Notes under the pieces: generated by a model
Told to the model about the DNA's origin: nothing
Databases searched by the model: none
The model's input: the letters and a program-made list of their open reading frames with translations, nothing else
Origin: CAADGU01 sp964581605
Lineage (GTDB): Bacteria; Chloroflexota; Anaerolineae; Promineifilales; Promineifilaceae
Direction: 5' to 3'
Length of the DNA stretch: 64,000 nucleotides
Assembly: GCA_964581605.1 (NCBI GenBank)
Contig: CAZOPF010000013.1
Span: 14,077 to 78,076 of the forward strand
Shown: positions 37,601 through 42,440 of the stretch, in pieces
Numbering within the stretch: position 1 is the stretch's first letter
Layout: each line of letters starts with the position of its first letter
Position numbers and translations under genes: made by a program

Positions 37601-37689
37601 AGCCCAAATAAGAAGGGGAATGATTGCAAGAGGAGGCCGAACGTGACGGCCCAGGCGATGAGTTTGTATGACCAGTTTGTTTGTTCCAT
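25690..37689 (-). CDS. Giant secreted multidomain surface protein (3999 residues)
   Basis: Signal peptide 1-40 (LIAWAVTFGLLLQSFPFLF, then AAAAE). Residues about 250-360 are a transglutaminase-like domain: the usual Cys is Ser266 (GNSTDQASLL), while His338 (RPHWWVEAYLPG) and Asp354 remain. Beta-sandwich repeats of the NEW3/DUF11 kind fill much of the rest. Residues about 1950-2660 hold three or more copies of a paired module (FEEDHPTIRYNG, YFDVWDGLPLAEGTFEE) that looks carbohydrate-binding. Residues about 2745-3155 hold FG-GAP/VCBS-type repeats (IADVTGDGQPNI). Two PKD-like domains follow from 3800 (VWDFGDGS, IDWGDG), and the end is IYLPVIVREN. Residues about 1850-1940 are written by CATTGAC/CATTGCC heptamers. 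A surface adhesin or matrix protein is inferred. Confidence 0.85.
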   Translation of the reverse strand: MEQTNWSYKLIAWAVTFGLLLQSFPFLFGLGAARPAAAAETAVTPSPPHLLTSSPAHPIALARTQSSYTGGQNLTLTYTVHNTLPPTQAPAVIPGQTITDTLAALENFDTLADPNSLRQVILTYEPTAASVSHTSLPASLDDGVYTFHLPDIPPLGSASVTITLDGPATVPAPTALDNGAAAWGMVNGRAHTTTTPPTTLWPTNMGNWLTCTLDANCADPTIIEQAAQLSQDPAALFTFVRGLAFESYSGSLRGARGTLWSAAGNSTDQASLLIALLRASGIPARYRSGQLADPHIETLLLSMFPQPLGVIGHLPANSPLPQSDPLQNDHLWQETRPHWWVEAYLPGQGWVDMDPAFAQAEIGDRFVDIPDPTPLAELPASLRHTVQVRVKAEKYHPISGLTTSYPLDYTFSAVELVGEPVTLGHIVNSQTQGGMIYANVFHTYTPYLMLAGQELLEGEPFQELMTNFPLATTIVTGEWLLIDLRHPDGTVESHERALYDAIGYDARLNGGNVQVGGNGRTTQPFISDLTLITGLFAPSFVPAAAVDGEYAVAATAVTEGHAAYTQVNDIMADGTVSGDESDDLIAAAQAISRLTRASQRALLMQYAAAADFGTQRLGDSFLVRPYYDAPRLHLMTWETDTVTGQQRVTLDLRRNQIRALAYPTQSVRGWQAFNTAYGLAAMTLESDLLQRLSPDEPVHSVANILSAAQTQGIPLALISPANLADLTDLTISAEAKARITADLLQNPRHFVIVPRASVLLGDEETVGWLRSDIVSGEIIDISQDGLHMVAIEYSLLLNGSIQEIGFALAGFGQGFAGFTFYFLGDLLSNVPGDLKVHWGSALAAAEQWATAVAEEISARAEHEWVEAFLNGAGIQGEGSADTPVGEFNFGEFDLRQGGFTQGTEMAASVIGSADPPLPPALAARLPEHDFFRPAVGVVAATASSSGTAVSANLLLESFTAQGGLSANWQHSAQSGLRFQQLTGQGQLFVDGNLVGNGAVTAVASDGHIETSGDLSYQQSGPGGMGFYAASVSGLGSGAYGEATAVTLTPSGSAELHLRGASATLNGQVYSGALTLVTTLPVAVQNSGVAAAPHFAPSASLAANNASLGLPPTNGTLTIGGTAVSLQDGLLLPNFNGTIAVSEATAATDQVSLTGDAHYVRLATSPASSTTTPGSPVTFQATISANFSDSYTVTLSAPGWDTAVAADGSLTVTPTLTTPPSDYTLLLTAQSGLYPTAVAAAEHTVTVTPMQGVDVAIQPDPIYTIPFGTPTDPTNPTTNNGQAQIPGAAYTVQIVNRSSQPHTFDVSVTGMAPDWLIFAGEEGQTAVSVSLPAGGSTWLGLYVQPATPTLPAPGSSYPFAVTAVATTNPTITDSDNTSFVMPAVPFQHLWLEPTSLFALSDAEAEFTVHLRNVGNTPGSFDLAAHLPAGWQLTGLQSPVLVNPGQTSSQVVTLNVPAAPLGSAHQVSLSSPVPNQVYTQWATVNTRLVSANTAPIFAAAAGCLADETALAAALQSLALAVSALEESCDGGNCALALRNQAVAAANSAANYGRLTSPLGQTYPTLETAAATLAAATDDAAILAALPGISTAVSDLETELCAIKAHRPTVRLTPWMNAALPGQPVEFDLDITNRGTVTTTYTVTVTLPDETLAFQQTIAPGATAQTAVPAAASDLALYLIEAQVTAVNTPLDYITAQAQARLNVVDRFIQVTAVAADPPFVETGVSSTTLQVEIANIAGIGQSGVVDTAVYAANGALQWSDSIPLNILSGAPRTYELTELDTSGWAAGVYTITMNVLLHGAPTTGGDGYGHLSVGQAVIPSHAVAPEMVAPGTVTVTTSITTEINSLAVGNEPGMMVNGQWSMVNETGRQHHIYDAPYWHMPSVTVNDQWAVGNEGDAEPTALGNPDSRPITLAADGDLLPPAEVDNDQWAMGNDQLATDNEEAVVLSAPTASSFSISSVVTRTEQNDPAISYTGTWSNQTLVAASGGSYGRNAVAGSTAVFNFTGDWLNVGLIGGNLSGHVEITIDGNSQGVFDLYRREDGTAVTLPFTNLGNVPHTVTVTVLGSSNPFSSGTRVQLDYFDFGDGSPFADGTFEQDDPRLILSNGWTAVNHANASGGSYVRATAGNGWFPFSGDSFTLQAIAYSAGGEAQLFVDGVYLDNITLYHPNNATNAISRTFSYEGFGAGVHTLQIKSYRDTTTIDALTTPGTGPFIDPNPPISGVTRFEEDHPTIRYNGVPYTQTAQSWTRTSGIGSNRASDGQYIYSAAAGDTISFDFSGSWVGVGFATDRFGGQAEIAIDGNVVAIADLYTREDDTESLYFDGLNAGPHTLTITVLGTSHPNASNSRIHLDYFDVWDGLPLAEGTFEETDTRLFYSAGWGQTADAGASGGSFASHGNNGTAWFPFSGDSLTFQTWTRPNYHSLELRVDGVSLGILDTYSLMPGPRTFSFAGFGGDAHVLEVRSYRGITTVDAFTTPATGTPYEPPVYSGVIRLEEDHPDLRYNGHPYRTMPQSWATQSSINHGSGTYNSNTSTVGNTLSLDFNGSWVGAGFLAGGVVEIFIDGVSRGLFDTSTATSVASIYYDDLSSGTHTISITAVSGNLRPDFIDIWDGQPIDDGWYDSDLEGVDGRFHFSNKNYWNQANNPYAYDGDYLVPGLPNISVNHWFTFIGDDLTLLAFNRDNTAFDVFIDGQYIEQIDLNAPFSDQPIAFHYPNLGDGPHVIQIRNLTTSSRIDAFEVNPDGFYSYTPQITWHDDSATEELDPAFLTGFVSSIGIGDLNGDGVVELVAPANNGRLYVYRGDGADTGNGTPIQWHTDLVGPAAEPALADLTGDGMAEIIISGYYGLFAFRHDGQLLWQEEDIKAYSSDAGGLFGWGGPTIANLDDDNNPEIVIAASEDALYVLDHAGNILDSDPIGRWPSVPVLADITGDGALDIIAAQGHDLKLYEYDPVNGLQIAWTYTLTNTTLRSGVFGSPAVADLTDDGQPEIIINWGHRVEVIQADGTLLWSYYTGSDSHFRPSPITIADVTGDGQPNIITASAINAGFLIFDHLLMVLNRDGTLVWEQTVADSSASASGVAAQDLTGNGAWEILWNGLDDGFLVIRGSDGQRLFNEPFTRSGTIMDYPTMGDVDGDGVADVVVAGQEGIFVISHVGRWVNSRPVWNQHNYHVTNINDDWSAPFDQPNSWELHNTYRTQTPEQNPAPSYRVELTHTVGVSGVTVLSDTFSTPPGGTPPFYTWQYQLEWYAPVNTISFASELANMQPGETRPINQGTEVAYRLPSGWNTLTLPPLYVTAVRILDIAPVSQTAGVGSTAVYTLTLLNPGLAANVYDLEVVGLSADWLDYPAQVNVPAQSSVEVFLEVTIPLDAELAERPFAVTATTGSGGQDMAAATLTPFNGLTIAIEPPLQSAPTGTAVTYTLTLTNGQWAMVNYQLAASGLADVTLPGAVEVGAGTAVSFPITVSSAAPGPQPFTVTAVGAGGHDTADAILEATGNYAVGLALAPTANVGGPGTPADFMLTVTNLGDVADSYDLTLALPPGWSGQLDANGAPVDEIALPAHLFNNADLRLRITPPVTAVAGDYEFSVTAVSQSGPGVQSSITGTVELLPLGVTLAINPAHTTMSPLDSGVWQVTITNTGEVADSYDLLPAGIISLTAELSSSTVTLAPGQSQTVQLTAGPLPLVLPQTVPFWVTAVSQADTRIANEAAATITFTGYEGVEVAWLPTSQTVTNTLAAAFTLVLSNTGNVPTTYQLALDMPGLSGQLPAEVTIPAQATAVLPLAVQAGTPGTYTLTATAASTSATHEATATLTIVQTAEVLAVEVGPDQEGYEGSPLAFSGEVSGSSEPYTIVWDFGDGSTATGSLTPAHTYADNGSYLVTLTVTDSENQVASDSLLVTVNNVPPLVTAVADQTIVAQETLSGVLATFSDAGVLDGHTAVIDWGDGAVTNGNVNQTAGTVSGAHSYAAPGMYTVTITVTDDDGGAGSDTLLVTVTADGYQIYLPVIVREN
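31880..32150. repeat. Heptamer tandem repeats within the giant gene
   Basis: CATTGAC is repeated about four times at 32103-32132, and related CATTGCC/GATCATT units occur at 31886-31922 and 32011-32045. They are read in frame on the - strand as QWSMVN, DQWAVGN and DQWAMGNDQL peptides between the beta-sandwich and carbohydrate-binding-like regions. A further short copy lies near 27420-27445 (NGQWAMVN). Confidence 0.8.
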
Positions 37690-37712
37690 GTTTTTTTACC
37701 TCGTTGTTATGG

Positions 37713-37746
37713 CAGACATCCGATTTTTTGAAAAATCGGATGTCTG
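37713..37746. repeat. Hairpin repeat, CAGACATCCGATTTTT family
   Basis: CAGACATCCGATTTTT and AAAAATCGGATGTCTG form a perfect 16-bp stem with a TG loop. It lies between the small gene at 37754 and the giant gene start. On the - strand no U-run follows the stem, so it fits a dispersed palindrome better than a classic terminator, though it could reduce read-through or act in the leader of the giant mRNA. Confidence 0.85.
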
Positions 37747-37753
37747 GTAGTTA

Positions 37754-37960
37754 CTATTCTCTGGTTTCGGGTTTGCCGGGTGTTTGTTCTTCTGCGCCGG
37801 TTTGTTGGGCGATGAAGGTGAGCAGGGCGGGGACGGAGGCGAAGGTGTGCATTTCGCCGGCGTGGGCGTCTTGCAGGGAGGCGCGCCAGGGGGCACGGCC
37901 GTCGTCGCGCCACAGGCGCAGCAGGTAGGCGTGGTAGGTGTTTGTTTTCTCCGGTGCCAT
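37754..37960 (-). CDS. Small conserved-looking protein, function unknown
   Basis: 68 residues from ATG 37960, which is preceded by GAGG on the - strand. The core YHAYLLRLWRDDGRAPWRAS then LQDAHAGEMHTFASVPALL reads as a compact alpha/beta fold; the last 20 residues are Glu/Pro-rich. I recall similar short proteins from Chloroflexota but cannot name a family. It lies directly upstream of the giant secreted protein and divergent from the SARP-type regulator, so it may share control with one of them. Confidence 0.6.
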   Translation of the reverse strand: MAPEKTNTYHAYLLRLWRDDGRAPWRASLQDAHAGEMHTFASVPALLTFIAQQTGAEEQTPGKPETRE

Positions 37961-38080
37961 TAAGAACCTCTCTATCAAACGCATCATACTGATCTATCGC
38001 TCAGAGATCGCTCACAGGGGTCTGGGGCTGTGGCGAGGTGGCATGAGGCGGGGGGGTGGAATATACTGATTATTGTGATG

Positions 38081-41000
38081 ATGGATGCACCGCTGACCGT
38101 TTACACGTTGGGAAGATTTGCCATTTTGCGGCACGGCCGTCCTCTGACCGGCCTGTCCTCACGCACGGCGGAGGCGCTGTTGATTTACCTGATGCGGCAG
38201 ACACGGCCGTTGTCCCGCCAGGTGATTGCCGATTTTTTGTGGGATGACCGGGCCACTGACCGCGCCGCTGCCAATTTGCGCACCCTGTTGACGATGATGC
38301 GCAAAGAGTTGGGGGAGTATCTGATCATTGACCGTTACAGCGTGGGGTTTAACCATGCCAGCGATTTCTGGCTGGATGTGGCTGAATTGGAGCAGCAATT
38401 GGCGGCGCTGACGCCGGTCATCCAGACGGCCGTTCCGTTGACCGGGGAGCAGGCGATGGCGCTGCAAACGGCCGTTGACCTGTATCAAGGCCCGTTTCTG
38501 GATGGTTTTTACCTGAGTGAATCGCGTGGTTTTGACGAGTGGCTGAGCCTGACCCAGGAACGGCTGCGCCATCAGGTGGAAAGGGGGCTGCGCCGGTTGG
38601 TGGCCCATTACCTGGAGAGCGGACAGTATGAAACGGGTCGCCCATATGCGGCCCGGCTGTTGGCGCTAGACCCGTATAACGAAGTTGCCCACCGCCAATT
38701 GATGTGGCTGTTGGTGCGCAGTGGGCAGCGCCATGCGGCGCTGGAGCAGTATCAGCAGTGCCGCCGCTTGCTGCTGGATGAGCTGGGGGTGGAGCCTGCG
38801 CCGGCGACAACGGCCGTGTATACCCATATTCGCGCGCTGGAATTTCCCCCTCCCTGCCACCTGCCCCGCGCCGACACGCCATTGATTGGACGAGAGGGGG
38901 AGGTGACGGCCGTGAGCCAGCAGTTGGCCCAACCCGATTGCCGTCTGCTTTCGCTGCTTGGCCCTGGTGGGGTGGGCAAAACCCGGCTGGCAATGGAAGC
39001 GGCCCACCGGCTGTGGCAGCAGCGCCCCGGTCAATTTTTGCACGGCGTGTACTTCGTCTCATTGGCGGGCATAGACGCCGTGCCGCAGATTCCCCTGCTG
39101 CTGGCCGAAAAGCTGGCTGTTTCCTTGCGCGGCCCGGCTGCGCCCCTGACCCAACTGCTCAACTATTTGCATGACAAAGAAATGCTGCTCATTCTGGACA
39201 ATGTGGAGCATTTGCTGGAGCGGGATGCGGCGGAGATGGCGAACTTGCTGGCCCAACTGCTGGCCGGGGCGGGGCAGATCAAACTGTTGGTGACATCACG
39301 TACCCGGCTGAATTTGCGCGAGGAGTGGCTGGTGGATGTACGCGGTCTGGATTACCCATCGCCGGGCCGTGTGGCGGACGCGGCGGCGTATGGTGCGCCC
39401 GGTCTGTTTCTGCACCATGCCCGGCGGATGCGCCACGATTTTGTGCCGGTGACGGCCGATTGGCAGGCGATTACGCATCTGTGCCAACTGCTGGAAGGGC
39501 TGCCGTTGGGGTTGGAACTGGCGGCGGCCTGGGTGCGGCACGCGACCTGCACCGAGATTGTGGCGCAGGTGGCGGCCCAGCCGGCGGCGTTGGTGAGTGG
39601 TTATTACAATGTGCCGGAACGCCATCGCAGCCTGACGGCCGTGTTCGACTACTCCTGGAAGTTGCTGAGTGCGGCCGAGCAGCACATGTTGCCCCGGCTG
39701 ACGCTGTTCCGCGATGGGTTTACGCAGGCGGCGGCCATGAGCGTGGCCCAGGCAGACCCGACAACCCTGCACGGTCTGGTGGACAAATCGTTGCTGCGGC
39801 GGGAGGCGGACGGCCGTTACAACATCCATCCGCTGCTGCGCCAACTGAGCGCCGCCCACCTGACCTCGGAAGAGGAAGCGGCCACGGCCGAAGCCCATGC
39901 TCGCTATTACGCCGATCTGATTCAGGCGCAGGAAAGCAGCCTGGATGGGCCACAGGCGGAGACGTTGTTGGCGGCGTTGCGGCGGGAACGGGCCAATTTA
40001 CTGGCGGCCTGGGAATGGGCGCTGGCGCATCGGGCTGTGCCGCTTTTAGGGCAGATGGCCGGTGGGCTGGCGTATCTGGATGATACGCAGGGGGCGTTTG
40101 TGGCGGGGTATGAGCGGTGTACGGCCGTGACAGGGGAGTGGCTGGCGGCGACGGACGCGGGGCGGTTGCTGGCCGGGCGCTGCCGGGTGTACCAGGGGCG
40201 TTTTGCGCATCAGCTAGGCCGTTTTGAGGAGGCGGAGGCGCTGTACCGGGAGGGTGTGGAGGGGTTACGGCCGTTGCCGCCTTCCCCGGCGCTGGCGCTG
40301 GCGCTGACCTATTGGGGGGAACTGGCGCGGCAGCAGGGCGACCTGGCAGCGGCGCGGCCACGCCATGAGGAAAGCCTGGCCCTCTTCCGCCAATGGGAGA
40401 ATGCCCAGGGCACGGCGCGGGCGCTGCTGCATCTGGCGAACCTGGCTTTTGTTTCCGGGCAGTTGCCGGATGCGGCGCGGCAATATGAAGAGGGGTTAGC
40501 CATTTGCCAGACGTTGGGCAGTTATCGGCAGACGGCCGTGTTTCTGGACAATTTGGGCGCGGTGCGGATTGAGTTGGGCGAGTATGAGGCGGCCGAGCAG
40601 ACGTTGACGGCGGCGCTGGCGCGGCGGCAGGCGATCAACGACCAGTGGGGGTTGGCGACTTCCAACAATAATCTGGGGGTGCTGGCCGGTTTGCGCGGCC
40701 AATATGCCGAAGCGGAAAAGCGGTATCAGGCGGCGGCGGATGCTTACCGGCAAATTGGTTATGCATTTGGCGTGGCCCGCTGCCTGACGAATCTGGGGTC
40801 TATGCTCATTTCGCAGGGCAAGTTGGAAACGGCGCGGCACTATCTGGCGGAGGCGCTGGCGCTGTGGCAGCCGCTGGATTCGCCGGAGGGGGAGGCGGAT
40901 GCGCTGCTTTGCCTGGGGCAGGCTGCCAGCCAACAAGGGCAGTATGCCGAGGCGGAGGGGCTATTGCGGCGGGCGGCAACACTCTTTCGGCAGTGTGACC

Positions 41001-41380
41001 GTTCCATCTCGCTGATGCGTACACTGGCCGATTGGAGCGTGGTGTTGGGGCGGTTGGAGAAGTTGGCCGAAGCGCGGGCGGCGTTGGCGGAAAGTCTGGC
41101 GCTGGCGGAGACGGCATCGTCCCCGCCGGGGCTGTTGTGGGCGCTGATGGCCGGGGCGGATTTGCGGGCGCAGGCAGGGGAGTTGGCGGGGGCGGCGGTC
41201 TGGTTTGATGTGGTGCAGGGTCATGCGCAGACGACGCAGCCGGTGCGAGCGGAGGCGGCGCGGCTGCGGCAGCATTGGTCAGGCATACCGGCGCGGCGGG
41301 ATCAGGCGCCTGCGCTGGCGCAGGTTTTGGCGGAACTGCGGCAATTTTTGGATGGCGCACAAACACTTAGGAATGGTTAA
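38081..41380 (+). CDS. SARP/AfsR-like transcription regulator: winged helix-BTAD, NB-ARC ATPase, TPR
   Basis: About 1099 residues. Residues 1-90 form an OmpR-like winged helix (LTVYTLGRFAILRHGRPL, ANLRTLLTMMRKELG) and 95-250 the bacterial transcriptional activation domain (YLESGQYETGRPYAARLLAL). The P-loop GPGGVGKT is at 294-301 and Walker B at LLILDNVEHLLE. The C-terminal 450 residues are TPR repeats (NNLGVLAGLRGQYAEAEKRY). ATG 38081 (or 38078) is preferred over GTG 38030. Such STAND-type regulators bind ATP and an unknown ligand before activating nearby genes. Its divergent neighbours and the downstream envelope genes are candidate targets; that is inference. Confidence 0.88.
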   Translation: MDAPLTVYTLGRFAILRHGRPLTGLSSRTAEALLIYLMRQTRPLSRQVIADFLWDDRATDRAAANLRTLLTMMRKELGEYLIIDRYSVGFNHASDFWLDVAELEQQLAALTPVIQTAVPLTGEQAMALQTAVDLYQGPFLDGFYLSESRGFDEWLSLTQERLRHQVERGLRRLVAHYLESGQYETGRPYAARLLALDPYNEVAHRQLMWLLVRSGQRHAALEQYQQCRRLLLDELGVEPAPATTAVYTHIRALEFPPPCHLPRADTPLIGREGEVTAVSQQLAQPDCRLLSLLGPGGVGKTRLAMEAAHRLWQQRPGQFLHGVYFVSLAGIDAVPQIPLLLAEKLAVSLRGPAAPLTQLLNYLHDKEMLLILDNVEHLLERDAAEMANLLAQLLAGAGQIKLLVTSRTRLNLREEWLVDVRGLDYPSPGRVADAAAYGAPGLFLHHARRMRHDFVPVTADWQAITHLCQLLEGLPLGLELAAAWVRHATCTEIVAQVAAQPAALVSGYYNVPERHRSLTAVFDYSWKLLSAAEQHMLPRLTLFRDGFTQAAAMSVAQADPTTLHGLVDKSLLRREADGRYNIHPLLRQLSAAHLTSEEEAATAEAHARYYADLIQAQESSLDGPQAETLLAALRRERANLLAAWEWALAHRAVPLLGQMAGGLAYLDDTQGAFVAGYERCTAVTGEWLAATDAGRLLAGRCRVYQGRFAHQLGRFEEAEALYREGVEGLRPLPPSPALALALTYWGELARQQGDLAAARPRHEESLALFRQWENAQGTARALLHLANLAFVSGQLPDAARQYEEGLAICQTLGSYRQTAVFLDNLGAVRIELGEYEAAEQTLTAALARRQAINDQWGLATSNNNLGVLAGLRGQYAEAEKRYQAAADAYRQIGYAFGVARCLTNLGSMLISQGKLETARHYLAEALALWQPLDSPEGEADALLCLGQAASQQGQYAEAEGLLRRAATLFRQCDRSISLMRTLADWSVVLGRLEKLAEARAALAESLALAETASSPPGLLWALMAGADLRAQAGELAGAAVWFDVVQGHAQTTQPVRAEAARLRQHWSGIPARRDQAPALAQVLAELRQFLDGAQTLRNG

Positions 41381-41420
41381 TAGAACGCAGGGGGGATGGG
41401 GTGTACGGCCGTGATTGCGT

Positions 41421-41426
41421 TATAAT
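41421..41426 (+). promoter_or_regulatory. Possible -10 box upstream of the ABC-2 permease
   Basis: TATAAT lies 60 bases before ATG 41486 and is followed by the hairpin at 41443-41475 in what would be the leader. No good -35 hexamer is found 16-18 bases upstream (the stretch there is GC-rich), so the call is weak. Confidence 0.3.
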
Positions 41427-41442
41427 CCCGCCCGTTTGAGGC

Positions 41443-41475
41443 AGACCTGTCAGGTTTCTAAAACCTGACAAGTCT
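41443..41475. repeat. Leader hairpin AGACCTGTCAGGTTT / AAACCTGACAAGTCT
   Basis: A 15-bp stem with one mismatch and a three-base loop ends 10 bases before ATG 41486. The arrangement is like the hairpin at 60719-60753 before the ABC ATPase gene: in both, a near-perfect palindrome with T3/A3 at the loop sits just before a start codon. Confidence 0.8.
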
Positions 41476-41485
41476 CAGGAATTAT

Positions 41486-42373
41486 ATGGACTCACACCAG
41501 CTACACTCGACCGAAGTTTTTGATACCGACGCTATTCGCTCCCCCTGGGGACAGTTGCGGGAATCATTTCGTTATAACTACCTGCTGCGCAACCTGGTGC
41601 TGCGTGATGTCAAGGTGCGTTATAAAAACTCGCTCTTGGGTGTGGTGTGGAGTCTGCTCAATCCGTTGTTGATGATGATGGTGTATACCATCCTATTCAC
41701 CATCCTGCGCCCCGACAACAACATCCAGCAGTTTCATATTTTCATCCTGGTGGCGCTGATTCCCTGGCAATTTTTGGCGGGGACGGTGATGGGGGGGACG
41801 GTATCCATCACCCAAAATGCGTCGTTGGTGAAGAAGGTGTTTTTCCCGCGCACGTTGCTGCCCACCAGTGTCATGTTTTCGCAGTTGGTCAACTTTGTGC
41901 TTTCTTTTGTGGTGCTGGTGGTGCTGCTTTATTTTTCCGGCATTGGGCTGACGCGGCATGTGGTTTGGGTACCGGCGATTTTACTGACCCAAATGATTTT
42001 TATGTTAGGGTTAGCTTTGGCGTTATCTGCGGCCCAGACATTTTATACCGATACGTTACAAATCGTTCAGGTAGGCATCCTGGCCTGGTTTTTCCTGACG
42101 CCCATTTTTTATCCGTTTGAGGATTTTGCCAATACCGCTGAAATGATGGGGTTGTCATTTAACCCGGCGCGGTTGATGCGCTGGATCAACCCCATGGCCT
42201 CGATAGTAGACAGCTACCGCACGGTGTTGTGGGGCACGATGAGCAGCCAGGGGCAGCCGGTGGCCATGGATCCGTTGATGTTGATGCGAACCTTTGTCAC
42301 GGCCGTTGTCACACTCCTGGTTGGTTATTACCTGTTCACCAAGGCGGAGCATCTTTTTGGGGAGAAGTTATAA
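41486..42373 (+). CDS. ABC-2 type polysaccharide/teichoic-acid export permease
   Basis: 295 residues with six hydrophobic helices. The amphipathic LRNLVLRDVKVRYKNSLLGV followed by WSLLNPLLMMMVYTILFT is the hallmark N-terminus of Wzm/TagG/RfbD permeases, and AWFFLTPIFYPF precedes the last helices. These permeases export lipid-linked glycans with a partner ATPase (Wzt/TagH). No such ATPase is adjacent; the only ABC ATPase in the window (60762) is of the MacB/LolD type. The next gene encodes an LCP protein, supporting a role in wall or envelope glycan assembly. Confidence 0.87.
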   Translation: MDSHQLHSTEVFDTDAIRSPWGQLRESFRYNYLLRNLVLRDVKVRYKNSLLGVVWSLLNPLLMMMVYTILFTILRPDNNIQQFHIFILVALIPWQFLAGTVMGGTVSITQNASLVKKVFFPRTLLPTSVMFSQLVNFVLSFVVLVVLLYFSGIGLTRHVVWVPAILLTQMIFMLGLALALSAAQTFYTDTLQIVQVGILAWFFLTPIFYPFEDFANTAEMMGLSFNPARLMRWINPMASIVDSYRTVLWGTMSSQGQPVAMDPLMLMRTFVTAVVTLLVGYYLFTKAEHLFGEKL

Positions 42374-42389
42374 GAAGATGGAGTCGTCC

Positions 42390-42424
42390 CAGACAGCCGG
42401 TTTTTTTGAGAAATCGGCTGTCTG
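42390..42424. repeat. Hairpin repeat, variant CAGACAGCCGGTTTTTTTG
   Basis: CAGACAGCCG and CGGCTGTCTG flank a T7/A3 centre. It is a variant of the 37713 palindrome with a compensated change in the stem (ACATCCG to ACAGCCG, matched in the other arm). It lies between the permease stop and the LCP start. Confidence 0.78.
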
Positions 42425-42440
42425 TATCTATCACACACCT

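Noticed and set aside
37713..37746. Hairpin considered as an intrinsic terminator
   Set aside because: No U-tract follows on either strand, and related copies occur inside a coding region, so it is listed as a dispersed repeat.
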